Assembly: GCF_963667135.1 (NCBI RefSeq)
Contig: NZ_OY762974.1
Location: 3,919,054 to 3,983,053, forward strand
Direction: 5' to 3'
From: an uncultured Macellibacteroides sp.
GTDB taxonomy: Bacteria > Bacteroidota > Bacteroidia > Bacteroidales > Tannerellaceae
DNA length: 64,000 nt
In this document: piece by piece, positions 52,812 to 62,407 of the stretch
Position numbering within the stretch: position 1 is the stretch's first letter
Layout of the letters: every line of letters starts with the position of its first letter
Program-made: the position numbers and the translations under genes
The notes under the pieces: generated by a model
Told to the model about the DNA's origin: nothing
The model's input: the letters and a program-made list of their open reading frames with translations, nothing else
The model's database searches: none

Positions 52812-53462
52812 ATGAAAAAATCTTTTCTTTCATTCGCAGCTGTTTTATGTGCACTTCTTTGTCTTTCTTCGATGGATGCAAAGGCACAGACCGTAAAACT
52901 GTTTAACGGCAAGAATCTTTCTAACTGGAATTTATTTGTCGACAAAGGGGGCGCAAGCGCTCAGGAAGTATTCACTGTTAAAGACGGTACCGTCCATGTA
53001 AAAGGTACACCTTTTGGATACATGTACACAAAGGAGAAATTCAGCAATTTTATCCTGAATGTGGAATGGTGTTATCCGGAAGAATTAAGCAACAGCGGTA
53101 TTTTCCTTTTTATACAAGATGGCGAAAAACTTTGGCCCAATGCCATTGAATGTCAGCTTCATGCTGGCGACGCCGGTGATTTTGTATTGCTTGGAGGCAG
53201 CGATTTGTTCGAGTTTATGAGCCGTCCCGGAACTATCCGCCCGGCATTTCCGGTTGTTAAGAAGACCAATGCTTCCAGCGAGAAACCTGTTGGAGAATGG
53301 AATAGAGCAAAAATATACTGTAAAGATGGTAAAATCACTGTGTTCATTAACGGTGTTTATCAAAATTCAGGAACGCGTTCTATGCACAAAACAGGCTACA
53401 TAGGTTTGCAAAGTGAAGGAAAAGATATTCAGTTCCGCAATGTAACAGTTACACCGTTATAA
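52812..53462 (+). CDS. Secreted DUF1080 protein (3-keto-disaccharide hydrolase-like)
   Basis: 216 residues. Signal peptide ending 'DAKAQ'. The concanavalin-like DUF1080 domain covers the rest: 'VKLFNGKNLSNWNLFVDKGG', 'FTVKDGTVHVKGTPFGYMYTKEKFSNFILNVEWCYP', 'NSGIFLFIQDGEKLWPNAIECQLHAGDAGDFVLLGG', 'GEWNRAKIYCKDGKITVFINGVYQNSG', 'GYIGLQSEGKDIQFRNVTVTPL'. Some family members hydrolyse 3-keto-glycosides made by Gfo/Idh/MocA oxidoreductases; this member's substrate is unknown. It lies 21 bp after ettA and may be cotranscribed with it. Confidence 0.88.
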   Translation: MKKSFLSFAAVLCALLCLSSMDAKAQTVKLFNGKNLSNWNLFVDKGGASAQEVFTVKDGTVHVKGTPFGYMYTKEKFSNFILNVEWCYPEELSNSGIFLFIQDGEKLWPNAIECQLHAGDAGDFVLLGGSDLFEFMSRPGTIRPAFPVVKKTNASSEKPVGEWNRAKIYCKDGKITVFINGVYQNSGTRSMHKTGYIGLQSEGKDIQFRNVTVTPL

Positions 53463-53482
53463 TTCAGAACAGACAATAAAAT

Positions 53483-53524
53483 AATCGCCGCTGCGCTTCG
53501 GACTATCCTTGCACAGCGGCGATT
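53483..53524. terminator. Bidirectional terminator between DUF1080 and the epimerase
   Basis: AATCGCCGCTG (53483-53493) pairs perfectly with CAGCGGCGATT (53514-53524), with A- and T-rich flanks on both sides. The two genes converge on it. Confidence 0.8.
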
Positions 53525-53538
53525 TTCTTTTATAATAC

Positions 53539-54756
53539 TTACGCTTTAATAAACTCAATACACATGCGCGAGTTGTGATATGGACACTTCCAGAAACCGG
53601 CTTTATCTTCGGCAAGGTTGGGTTTACCCTCTTTAATACTCCAGAACCACTCCCCATGCGCCCGGTCGATCAGATTATCTGAGATAAACTTCCATGAAGC
53701 AGCAGCCTTATCCAGATAGCCTTCATTTCCAGACAGTTTCCATGCGTACATGAATCCGACAGCCGCCTCTGCCTGAGGCCACCAGTGACGGTCGGTATCT
53801 GTATGACCTTTACGTGAGTCTGTTTCGTACCAGATACTCCCATCCGGCTGCAGACCTTCGCGTACCGTAGTATCGGCAAGATGCATCGATATACATTTAA
53901 TCCGTTCCGTCAGCACCTCGTTACCCAGTACATCTGCAGCTTCGTACAATAACCAGGAAGCTTCAATATCATGCCCATATGAATCAATAAAACCTTTGCG
54001 ATTCCAGTTTTCATCAAAGAACAATACCATGTGACCTGTTTCGGGCGCGACAATATGATTGGCAAAGATGAGGATCAATCCCTCGAGAGCCTTTTTAAGC
54101 CGGTCGTCTTTCCACACACGATACAGATTCGTATATGCTTCAAGAATATGCAGGTGCGTATTCATGGTTTTTTTCTCATTATCGTCCTTCTCACTCAAAC
54201 GAAGATCTTCCAACAATTGCCAGTCGCGGCTATAAGCCTCAAAATAACCTCCCTTTTCAGGATCAAAACTATGCAACTCTATTAATCGAAACAACTCTTT
54301 AGCGCGTTCCAAAGCTTCTTCGTTTCCTGAAGCCATGTAATATTCTGTGAGGGCATAGATAAAGAATGCCTGCGAATAAATCTGTTTTTTAGTATCGGCA
54401 GGTGTCCCGTCGGCATGTATCAACCAGTAAGTTCCGCCCATTTCTTTATCAAAAAAATGATTCCATGCATATGAATAAGTACGTTCGGCCATTTGTAAAT
54501 AAGCTGAATCCGGTTGTACCCTGTACGCTGCAGAAAATGTCCAAAGAATACGGGCATTCAGAATACCTCCTTTATCTGCATCAACAATCAGTTTATCTGT
54601 TCCATCAATCTGTCCATAAAATCCGCCTTGCTCCACATCAACCATACGTCCCATCCAGAAAGGCAGTATTCCATGAATAAGTTCGGCCCTCATCTCCTCT
54701 TGTAATTGTTTCAGTATACTCATCTTTTCCGTATATATATTCATTTGTACATTCAC
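53539..54756 (-). CDS. Cellobiose 2-epimerase (AGE family)
   Basis: 405 residues; an in-frame ATG at 54723 would start at 'MSILKQLQEEM' and also fits the family. The (alpha/alpha)6 barrel is recognised by 'ILPFWMGRMVDVEQGGFYGQIDG', 'GILNARILWTFSAAYR', 'QIYSQAFFIYALTEYY', 'MNTHLHILEAYTNLYRVW' (catalytic His), 'DSYGHDIEASWLLYEAA' and 'DRHWWPQAEAAVGFMYAWKL'. In mannan degraders it converts mannobiose to mannosyl-glucose in the cytoplasm. Its ATG overlaps the stop of the upstream mannanase gene (ATGA), which supports that role. The usual next enzyme, a GH130 phosphorylase, is not encoded nearby. Confidence 0.88.
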   Translation of the reverse strand: MNVQMNIYTEKMSILKQLQEEMRAELIHGILPFWMGRMVDVEQGGFYGQIDGTDKLIVDADKGGILNARILWTFSAAYRVQPDSAYLQMAERTYSYAWNHFFDKEMGGTYWLIHADGTPADTKKQIYSQAFFIYALTEYYMASGNEEALERAKELFRLIELHSFDPEKGGYFEAYSRDWQLLEDLRLSEKDDNEKKTMNTHLHILEAYTNLYRVWKDDRLKKALEGLILIFANHIVAPETGHMVLFFDENWNRKGFIDSYGHDIEASWLLYEAADVLGNEVLTERIKCISMHLADTTVREGLQPDGSIWYETDSRKGHTDTDRHWWPQAEAAVGFMYAWKLSGNEGYLDKAAASWKFISDNLIDRAHGEWFWSIKEGKPNLAEDKAGFWKCPYHNSRMCIEFIKA

Positions 54757-56090
54757 TTTACCACTTCAGTCTGCTTCCCGATAATCTGGTGGATCGAAGT
54801 CGTATACTTCTTAATAAGATCGATCGTAGTATCTGTGTCAAACACAGAATTAAGACCTTGTTCTTCCTGAGCCGGGTCTCCCATATAATCGTCGCCTACC
54901 TGCCAATAAATATGGTCTGCCTGCGGACGGGCATAGCCACCCCAAGCCCAGAAATTGCATCCACCTAAAGATCCGTTACTATTTACACTTTGCAAAACCC
55001 GTTCAAAGATATATTTATAATAGGCATCGCGGCAAGAAGTACTGTCACTTAATTCATATTTATGTGAATCGCGGGGCATACCAAACTCTTCCAATGTAAT
55101 GGGTTTCTTTAAGGAATCGGCCAAAGCAATATGTTTGTCCATATAAGTTCCAGTGTTCCGGATAGCCTGAGGAAGTGTTCCTGCAATATTTGCAGTATCG
55201 ATCCAGCTCCAGTTTTTTGGCCAAATGTGCATGGTAAGGTAATCAATATTAGGATCCGAATGAACCCTGGTATATAAATCAAAATCTTCCTCGCTCCCAG
55301 CCTGACCTTCCGATCCGGTTGATACAAGGTGGTTGGTGTCCAGAGTCTTTATGTGAGAAGCTATTTCCTTTATCCAAGCAGCATAAGCATCTTTATTCCC
55401 TGCACTCATAGGACGGGGCTCATTGGCAATTTGCCACGACATAATAGCCGGATCTTCCGTATATTTACGTTTATTGTAAAAATTGGTACGCGACAACACC
55501 GTTGTAATATGTTGTTTGAACATTTCCTGACAACTGTCACACTCAAAATACTGCGATACATAATTGCGAAAGGCATCCCATCCGGCGACAGAGGGGACAG
55601 GAACTGGTCCGTATCCACTCCAATTAAGATATTGGGCGTATCCGCCAGACCACTCCCAGGTGTTATGCAAATAAAGGACCGCATGCATGTCTCGTTTAGA
55701 AAGCTCGTTCATAAAGAAATCAAGGCCATCGAACACAGATTGCTCATACTGACCCGGCGACACCTGTAGTGTAGGCATTACTTTCGAGGGAATACCGTTT
55801 GGTCCATCTGCCCCAACTAATACACGCAAATTATTCACGCCTTTCTCTTTCAGAAAGTCGAGTTCGCGAACCAGTCGGTCGCGGTCACCAAATGTTCCTT
55901 GCGAACCAAGAATCGGTCCATACCAAAAATTGGCTCCTATAAAATAATAAGGTTTATCACCGAGAACAAACTGTCCGTTTTTAACTTTAATATACCTGTC
56001 GGCATACGATGAATTTGAAGCAGAATTTCCAGCACAGCTTATAAGCGTTAGCAGGAATAGCAGGTTAACATACACAAGCAAGTGTCGCAT
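54753..56090 (-). CDS. GH5_7-type endo-beta-1,4-mannanase lipoprotein
   Basis: 445 residues. Lipoprotein signal 'LLTLISCAGNS' (Cys about 19). GH5 barrel: 'YFIGANFWYGPILGSQGTFGDRDRLVRELDFLKEKGVNNLRVLVGADG', the acid/base Glu in 'MSWQIANEPRP' (about E224), 'IDYLTMHIWPKNWSW' and the nucleophile Glu in 'ITLEEFGMPR'. The pattern 'G.N.WYG...G' and 'W...' fits the subfamily 7 mannanases. It would cut mannan at the cell surface and hand the products to the epimerase pathway. Regulated most likely by the divergent hybrid regulator at 56304. Confidence 0.88.
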   Translation of the reverse strand: MRHLLVYVNLLFLLTLISCAGNSASNSSYADRYIKVKNGQFVLGDKPYYFIGANFWYGPILGSQGTFGDRDRLVRELDFLKEKGVNNLRVLVGADGPNGIPSKVMPTLQVSPGQYEQSVFDGLDFFMNELSKRDMHAVLYLHNTWEWSGGYAQYLNWSGYGPVPVPSVAGWDAFRNYVSQYFECDSCQEMFKQHITTVLSRTNFYNKRKYTEDPAIMSWQIANEPRPMSAGNKDAYAAWIKEIASHIKTLDTNHLVSTGSEGQAGSEEDFDLYTRVHSDPNIDYLTMHIWPKNWSWIDTANIAGTLPQAIRNTGTYMDKHIALADSLKKPITLEEFGMPRDSHKYELSDSTSCRDAYYKYIFERVLQSVNSNGSLGGCNFWAWGGYARPQADHIYWQVGDDYMGDPAQEEQGLNSVFDTDTTIDLIKKYTTSIHQIIGKQTEVVK

Positions 56091-56303
56091 AAATTCTATA
56101 ATGTTTTATTGTATTTTTTCAACAATACAAATTTCCACAAAATTGAGCTGGCACACTATCAGTAATGTGCGAAAATGTTTTAACAATGTTTCATTGCACA
56201 AGAAAGTGATGTATTCTCGTGTTTTTCCCTTTTTTATATCTGAAAAATAGTGTACTTTTACTTTCAATAATCAGTAAATAGCTTTTTAATTACTAAGACT
56301 ATT

Positions 56304-59300
56304 ATGAAAAGATTTCTCTTTCTAGTACTCATTTGTTTCCTCTCGCTTAACATTCCATACAGTACAGTAGCGCTTCAGGAGAACCATAACCTTATTTCCA
56401 GGCTATATTCGACCGAACACGGATTGTCCAGCACCAAGGTTTCCTGTATAGTACAGGATAATCGTGGATTTATTTGGATTGGAACCGAAGACGGACTTAA
56501 CAAATTTGACGGTTACCGCTTTACAGTTTATAAAAGAAGCTCTGAACAATCCGGATCGCTTATCGGAAATCATATCACCGCGCTATTCACAGACAAAAAC
56601 GATCGTTTGTGGATTGGTACCATTCAAGGATTACAATATTACGACAGAAAAACCGATAGCTTTGTAAGTGCGGCGCTCAATCAGCCAGATTATATTGTTA
56701 AAAACAATCAATGTAATGCTATTTATCAAGATAAAAAGGGAGTCCTTTGGTTTGCCTCCTCGGGTTTAGGTGTATTACGCTACGACCCCTACTCGTCCCA
56801 AAGTCTTCTTTTTTCGCCTTCTCATACTCATCCTGATAAATCATTAAGCAGCGGATATATCCGTTCTATTGCCGAAGATTCGGAGGGTAATCTTTGGTTT
56901 GGCAGCGAAGACAATGGTATTTCCGTATATAATCCTGTAAAAAACTCATTTACCAATTACAGTGTAGCTACTGGTCATTTACCGTCCAACGCCATCTTTG
57001 GCCTTTCCAAACGAAAAAACGGAGATATGCTAATTGCCACTGTGGGTGGCGGTGTTGTTGTTTTTGATAAAAATCAACACAAATTCCTCACCTATCCGGA
57101 TGTGTTTAATTCTACAACATCCAGACATACTTTTTGTGCAATCGAAGATAAGGAAGGACAAATTTGGGCTGGCACCGAAGGGCTTGGTGTTATCCAGTTT
57201 AACATAGGGCAACATTCCGTACAACGCCATCCGGTATTCAAGGAATATCTTCAGGAAATAGGTGATTCCAAAATTCATTATTTATACGAAGATAAGAAAG
57301 GCGACCTATGGGTTGGCATGCATTATAAAGGCTTGTGTGTTATAAAGAACACCCCTTCAGGTTTTACGACTTACCGCAAAATCAGTAATGAACAAAATTC
57401 ACTTAGTTACAGCCATGTGATGGGTATTACCACAGACAAAGACAAAAATATATGGATTGCGACCGATGGTGGAGGTTTGAATTTCTACGACCGCGCTGCC
57501 AAGCGTTTCACTCATTATTCGTACAATCCCGGAGATCCTAAGAGTATTTCTGATAATGCCATTGTAAGTGTATTTTGTGACAGCAAAAACCGAATATGGA
57601 TTGGAACTTATATCGGTGGGCTATGCATGTGGAATCCCTCAAATAAATCATTCATAACCTATAAATCCAATGGAAAAGCAGACGGACTATGTTGTGACTA
57701 TGTAAAGAGTATAGCCGAAGATAAACGGGGATATCTCTGGCTGGGAACAAACGGAGGTGGTCTGTGTCGTTTTGATCCGGAGAAGAAAATCTTCCGGAAT
57801 TTCCATGCAGGAGACAATAAAGGATTGGTAAACGATTATATAACTGTTATCTTTAGGGACAGCAAAAACCGATTATGGATCGGGACTTATTTTGGCTTAA
57901 GTTGCATGGATACCGAAACCGAATCTATTACAACATTTAAGCCAGACTGCGGCCTGAGCAGCCAGTCAATCTATTCAATTGCCGAAGACAATAAAGGTAC
58001 TATATGGATTGGTACACAAAACGGACTAAATCGATTCAATCCTGAAAAAAACAACTTTACAATTGCAAAGCCAGTCGATAGACAAGCCAGTTTTGTCATC
58101 AATGGTATCGTGCCTCACAACGAAGATCTTTGGTTAAGCACCAACAAAGGAATTGTTCGCTTTACGCCTAAAACCGGTGCATCGAGAAGATATACCCGTT
58201 ACGATGGTTTGCAAAGCGATGAATTTATTTTAGCCTCCTATTATAAAAGCCCTGAAAACGAGATTTTCTTCGGAGGGGTTAACGGATTCAATTCATTCTT
58301 TCCGGATAACATTTCCGATTTAAGAATCAACCCGCTCACATACATTACCGGTTTGAGAATTTTTAATCAGGAGGTTCCTATCAACCAAGAAGTAAATGGA
58401 AGGGTTGTATTAACCGAAAGCATTTCAGAAAGTAATAAAATCAGACTCCGTTACAATGACAAAAGCTTTTCGCTGGAATTTACAGCACCCGAAGCCATTG
58501 AACCGGCAAACATAACTTATGCCTGTAAGCTTGAAGGGTTTGATAACGAATGGATTTTATATGATTCATCTCAACGATTTGCCACGTATACGAACCTAAA
58601 TCCGGGAACTTATACGTTTAAGGTCAAAGCCAGTAACGATCCCGAAATATGGGGAGAAAAATTCACATCGCTCACAATTGTGATTGAACCTCCTTTTTGG
58701 GCCACCTGGTGGGCAAGAACATTATACTTACTGATTGTCTGCGTTCTTGTCTGGATGATTTTACGGTTTTTTACTATCCGAATGAAAGAAAAAAACGAGT
58801 TGCGTATTGAGCGTTTTAAAATAAAACAACAGGAAGAGCTTACTCAGGCAAAAATGGGTTTCTTCACCAATATAAGTCATGAATTCCGTACACCTCTTAC
58901 ACTCATAATCGGTCCTCTTGAACAGATGATGGAAACAGAGACTGATCCCGAAAAACAACAGCTTCATAATATGATGCACCGTAATGCCGAAAGGTTACTT
59001 CGCCTCATTAACCAGATACTGGAGCTTCGTAAGCTGGAGCAGGGTAAAATGAAGCTGGAGGTTCAAAAACTGGAACTTATTCCTTTCGTTTCAGATTTGT
59101 TGAGTTCGTTTACCGATCTGGCAAACAGAAAACATATTTCCTTAACATATAGCTACAATCCGATGCATATTACTGCGTGGTACGATCCGGATCTGCTTGA
59201 CAAATGTATATTCAATATCCTTTCTAATGCCTTTAAATTTACACCCGACGGAGGAAAAGTTTCTTTGACCATTAGCCAGGAAGAAAAGGGACGTATCATC

Positions 59301-60440
59301 GTAACCGTTACCGACACGGGTATTGGAATGAGTGAAGATACATTGCAACGTGTTTTTGAGCGATTCTATCAAGGAGACAATAAACAATTAACAGCTGGTT
59401 CCGGGATTGGCATGCACTTAGCAAAGAGTATTGCCGAAATGCACGGAGGAAGCATTTATGCCAAATCAGAAGAAGGAAAGGGTTCCTCTTTCTCACTACT
59501 TATACTCCCGGGCAACAATCACTTCACCAAAGAGCAAATGACAGTCGACGACGGTTTTAACCATCAGGGGACTACCTCTTCTTTACCCGAAACAGGAGAA
59601 AACTCAGAAGCAGATATTATTCAAAAATCTGAACCGTCCAAGGATAAAAAAACAACCATTCTTGTTGTGGAAGACGACGAAGATATCCGAAAGTATATCC
59701 GGAAAGAACTTGAAAACCGGTACCACGTGGAAGAAGCGGTTAATGGTGCTGCCGGATTGGCTAAAGCCAAAAAGATACTTCCTGATCTTGTTATTACGGA
59801 TGTTATGATGCCGGAAATGACAGGTACCGAAATGTGCCGTAAACTAAAAACCGATCCGGATACCTCGCACATTCCTGTCATAATACTTACTGCGCAAGCG
59901 GATCTTGAACATCGTATTGAAGGACTGGAAACCGGTGCCGATTCGTATATACCTAAGCCGTTTAATCTTAAGCACATGAATGTGCGTATCGAAAAGCTTA
60001 TTGCCCTGCGGCAAACTCTTAAGGAACGGTTTAGCAAATCACTGAATATGGAGGCTCAGGAAGTAACTCTTACTTCTACAGACGAAAGGCTGCTTCAGCA
60101 TGCAATAGACTATGTAAGAGAAAACATGGAAGATCCCGAACTAAGTGTTGAAGCAATGAGCAGGGCGCTGGGAATGAGCCGTACACACTTGCACAGAAAA
60201 CTAAAAGCGCTCACTAACCAGAGTCCGATAGAGTTTATAAAAGTGATCCGGATGAAACAGGCAGCTTATCTGCTTAGTACAGGAAAGCTGACTGTTTCGG
60301 AAGTGGGATACAAGGTGGGATACAATACGCCCTCCTATTTCTCCAGTAGTTTTAATGCGCACTTTGGCATGAGCCCAACTACCTATATGGAACAAAATAG
60401 TAACACTAAAAACGAACCGGATAAAAAGGAACAAATTTAA
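56304..60440 (+). CDS. Hybrid two-component system regulator (HTCS)
   Basis: 1378 residues. Signal peptide (1-24), then a periplasmic sensor of two propellers made of about 14 repeats of the type 'DNRGFIWIGTEDGLNKFD' (about 30-735), a Y_Y_Y domain (about 735-800) and a membrane helix at about 802-827. Cytoplasmic parts: HisKA ('FFTNISHEFRTPLTLIIGPLEQM', about 850), HATPase ('ILSNAFKFTPDGG', 'GSGIGMHLAKSI'), receiver ('ILVVEDDEDIRKYI', about 1116, 'LVITDVMMPEMTG') and AraC HTH ('LSVEAMSRALGMSRTHLHRKLKALT', about 1280). It senses an oligosaccharide and activates nearby genes. The mannanase operon is divergent and 213 bp away, so mannan is the likely signal. Confidence 0.95.
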   Translation: MKRFLFLVLICFLSLNIPYSTVALQENHNLISRLYSTEHGLSSTKVSCIVQDNRGFIWIGTEDGLNKFDGYRFTVYKRSSEQSGSLIGNHITALFTDKNDRLWIGTIQGLQYYDRKTDSFVSAALNQPDYIVKNNQCNAIYQDKKGVLWFASSGLGVLRYDPYSSQSLLFSPSHTHPDKSLSSGYIRSIAEDSEGNLWFGSEDNGISVYNPVKNSFTNYSVATGHLPSNAIFGLSKRKNGDMLIATVGGGVVVFDKNQHKFLTYPDVFNSTTSRHTFCAIEDKEGQIWAGTEGLGVIQFNIGQHSVQRHPVFKEYLQEIGDSKIHYLYEDKKGDLWVGMHYKGLCVIKNTPSGFTTYRKISNEQNSLSYSHVMGITTDKDKNIWIATDGGGLNFYDRAAKRFTHYSYNPGDPKSISDNAIVSVFCDSKNRIWIGTYIGGLCMWNPSNKSFITYKSNGKADGLCCDYVKSIAEDKRGYLWLGTNGGGLCRFDPEKKIFRNFHAGDNKGLVNDYITVIFRDSKNRLWIGTYFGLSCMDTETESITTFKPDCGLSSQSIYSIAEDNKGTIWIGTQNGLNRFNPEKNNFTIAKPVDRQASFVINGIVPHNEDLWLSTNKGIVRFTPKTGASRRYTRYDGLQSDEFILASYYKSPENEIFFGGVNGFNSFFPDNISDLRINPLTYITGLRIFNQEVPINQEVNGRVVLTESISESNKIRLRYNDKSFSLEFTAPEAIEPANITYACKLEGFDNEWILYDSSQRFATYTNLNPGTYTFKVKASNDPEIWGEKFTSLTIVIEPPFWATWWARTLYLLIVCVLVWMILRFFTIRMKEKNELRIERFKIKQQEELTQAKMGFFTNISHEFRTPLTLIIGPLEQMMETETDPEKQQLHNMMHRNAERLLRLINQILELRKLEQGKMKLEVQKLELIPFVSDLLSSFTDLANRKHISLTYSYNPMHITAWYDPDLLDKCIFNILSNAFKFTPDGGKVSLTISQEEKGRIIVTVTDTGIGMSEDTLQRVFERFYQGDNKQLTAGSGIGMHLAKSIAEMHGGSIYAKSEEGKGSSFSLLILPGNNHFTKEQMTVDDGFNHQGTTSSLPETGENSEADIIQKSEPSKDKKTTILVVEDDEDIRKYIRKELENRYHVEEAVNGAAGLAKAKKILPDLVITDVMMPEMTGTEMCRKLKTDPDTSHIPVIILTAQADLEHRIEGLETGADSYIPKPFNLKHMNVRIEKLIALRQTLKERFSKSLNMEAQEVTLTSTDERLLQHAIDYVRENMEDPELSVEAMSRALGMSRTHLHRKLKALTNQSPIEFIKVIRMKQAAYLLSTGKLTVSEVGYKVGYNTPSYFSSSFNAHFGMSPTTYMEQNSNTKNEPDKKEQI

Positions 60441-62314
60441 AATGTGATATCGAAACCGCCCATTAAGATTGCCTTTGGCATAGGGAAACCCTCGTTAATG
60501 GTATATTGTGTTGCCGTTAGGTTTTCACCCTTCACGAACAGATTCAATCCTTTTCTCATCGATCCGAATCGGTAAGCTGCCTTGGCATTCAGAAGGGTAT
60601 AATCTTCTTTCACCGGGGTAACGGTGTTTACATACAAATCAAAGATTGATTGTACGTTCACATTGAAGGTAAAACGTCCGGGGGTGTAAGTGGCATTTAC
60701 GAAAAACTTATGAGCAGGAGCTGCCAGCAAAGCCTTGCTGGTATGCAAGTAGCTGTAATTCATATCAAACTTTAATTTGTTAGAAGCCGTAAAGGCTGCT
60801 TCAAATTCAAATCCTTTATTAGTAAAAGAACCTGTATTTACATTTTTAGGACGACCGTCTATACGAGTTACCTCTATCATATTGCTTCCATCAATATAAA
60901 ATGCAGTAAGTTCGGCAAACAATTTACCTTCTAAAAGAGATTGACCAACAGACATTTCATAGTTCATCATCCGTTCTGGCTTCAAATCCGGATTTTGTGG
61001 CGGAAACATATACATTTCGCGTAAATTGGGACTACGGAAACCTTTCGACAACGATGCTTTAAGGGTATTACCAGGAACAGGACGGTAAGTTATACCTGCC
61101 TGAGGCACCCACTCGCCTCCGAAAGTACTATTATGTTCGTAACGCACACCGGCATTCAAACTCACCTTTTCTAATAAATCCTGCTGCATAATGATGTATC
61201 CGGCAGTTTCGCTTACACTTTTATCCACCAAATCCTTATCGGGACCAATAATGCTGTCGTTCCAGGCATGACCACCCCAATTCTTGTAATCAACCCCTAC
61301 CGTAAAGAGATTATCTTTCAGCAAGCGAAACGATTGATAAAGCAACACTCCATAATTGTGATCGTCGGAACGGAACAGATAACCATTGTTTGCAACGCTT
61401 GAAAAAACCGGGAGTCCGTCATTTATCTCATGATTTCCCCAATTGTAAAAGGCACGCACCGCACCACTGGACTTTTCATACTTATTTTCAAGGGCAAACG
61501 ACGTTGTACCCCGCAGGATATCCATTATATTATCCCTGATGGGGGCAGTTATTTTACCCGGATTCTGGTATTTAGACTTTGCCAGACTCAAGTCGCCAGT
61601 TACCTTGTAGTGGTCGGTTAACGTATAGCCCAGTTTGGCAAAACCATTTGTCATTCGAAATTCAGAATCCACTCTGTGCCCATCGGTGCGATCGTGGTTA
61701 ATCGAAATAAAACTGCTGAATTTACCAGCGTTATATCCGGTATTTATCATATATTTTTGAGTATTATAAGAACCATACATCACCCGGGCCTGGGTTGTGC
61801 GTCCCTCTTCCTTCTGGTGATGAGTAATGATATTTATTACCCCTCCCATCGCATTAGACCCATACAGTAACGAACCCGGTCCACGGATAACTTCCACCCG
61901 TTCCACATCCGAAGCCACATATGTGTCCGGCAATGCATGACCAAATACACCTGCCCACTGAGGCTGACCGTCAAACAAAACCAGTACCTTATTGCTTTGG
62001 CCAACACCACGGATATTAATCGTACCGGCGGCACCCTCGGAAACGCCAAATCCTGTTATGCCTTTCTGTGTTACAAACAATCCGGGTACACGTTGAGACA
62101 AGACCGGAAGCAAAGCCGACTCGCTGCTCGCCTCTATCTCATTACGATCAATAACCGAAACCGACATTGGCACACTGTTTTTGTTTACTTCAATCTTGGT
62201 CGCAGATACAACGACACCCTTTAAATTAATCAGGCTATCAATCTTACCCTCATCGCCGGCATAGGAAACCGTACTTAATAAAAGGCCGAAAAGCATCAAT
62301 GCTTCTTTTTTCAT
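60437..62314 (-). CDS. TonB-dependent outer-membrane receptor (BtuB/siderophore-receptor type)
   Basis: 625 residues. Signal peptide ending 'SYAG'. The plug domain follows directly, without STN or CarboxypepD domains: 'LKGVVVSATKIEVNKNSVPMSVSVIDRNEIE', 'LSQRVPGLFVTQKGITGFG', 'INIRGVGQSNKVLVLFDGQPQWAGVFGHALPDTYVASDVERVEVIRGPGSLLYGSNAMGGVINIIT'. The barrel ends 'AILMGGFDITF'. The small size fits metal-chelate or vitamin uptake and not glycan uptake. A NikR-like regulator is encoded just upstream, so a metal complex is the likely cargo. The stop overlaps the convergent HTCS stop by four bases. Confidence 0.88.
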   Translation of the reverse strand: MKKEALMLFGLLLSTVSYAGDEGKIDSLINLKGVVVSATKIEVNKNSVPMSVSVIDRNEIEASSESALLPVLSQRVPGLFVTQKGITGFGVSEGAAGTINIRGVGQSNKVLVLFDGQPQWAGVFGHALPDTYVASDVERVEVIRGPGSLLYGSNAMGGVINIITHHQKEEGRTTQARVMYGSYNTQKYMINTGYNAGKFSSFISINHDRTDGHRVDSEFRMTNGFAKLGYTLTDHYKVTGDLSLAKSKYQNPGKITAPIRDNIMDILRGTTSFALENKYEKSSGAVRAFYNWGNHEINDGLPVFSSVANNGYLFRSDDHNYGVLLYQSFRLLKDNLFTVGVDYKNWGGHAWNDSIIGPDKDLVDKSVSETAGYIIMQQDLLEKVSLNAGVRYEHNSTFGGEWVPQAGITYRPVPGNTLKASLSKGFRSPNLREMYMFPPQNPDLKPERMMNYEMSVGQSLLEGKLFAELTAFYIDGSNMIEVTRIDGRPKNVNTGSFTNKGFEFEAAFTASNKLKFDMNYSYLHTSKALLAAPAHKFFVNATYTPGRFTFNVNVQSIFDLYVNTVTPVKEDYTLLNAKAAYRFGSMRKGLNLFVKGENLTATQYTINEGFPMPKAILMGGFDITF

Positions 62315-62355
62315 TCTCTTCTTTTATTTTTATATTAACACAACAATTCCATTAA

Positions 62356-62366
62356 ACGTGACACGT
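62356..62366. promoter_or_regulatory. Candidate operator palindrome between nikR-like and receptor genes
   Basis: ACGTG-A-CACGT is a perfect 5-bp inverted repeat with one central base, 42-52 bp before the receptor start. It is unlike the GTATGA-N16-TCATAC site of E. coli NikR. Its use by the adjacent regulator is only a suggestion from position. Confidence 0.3.
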
Positions 62367-62407
62367 AAATACAAAAAGGTGTTACCGCAACAGTAAAAAA
62401 AAGGGAG

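Noticed and set aside
62315-62407. Cobalamin riboswitch before the BtuB-type receptor
   Set aside because: The gap is only 93 bp and contains no B12-box-like sequence, too short for the element.
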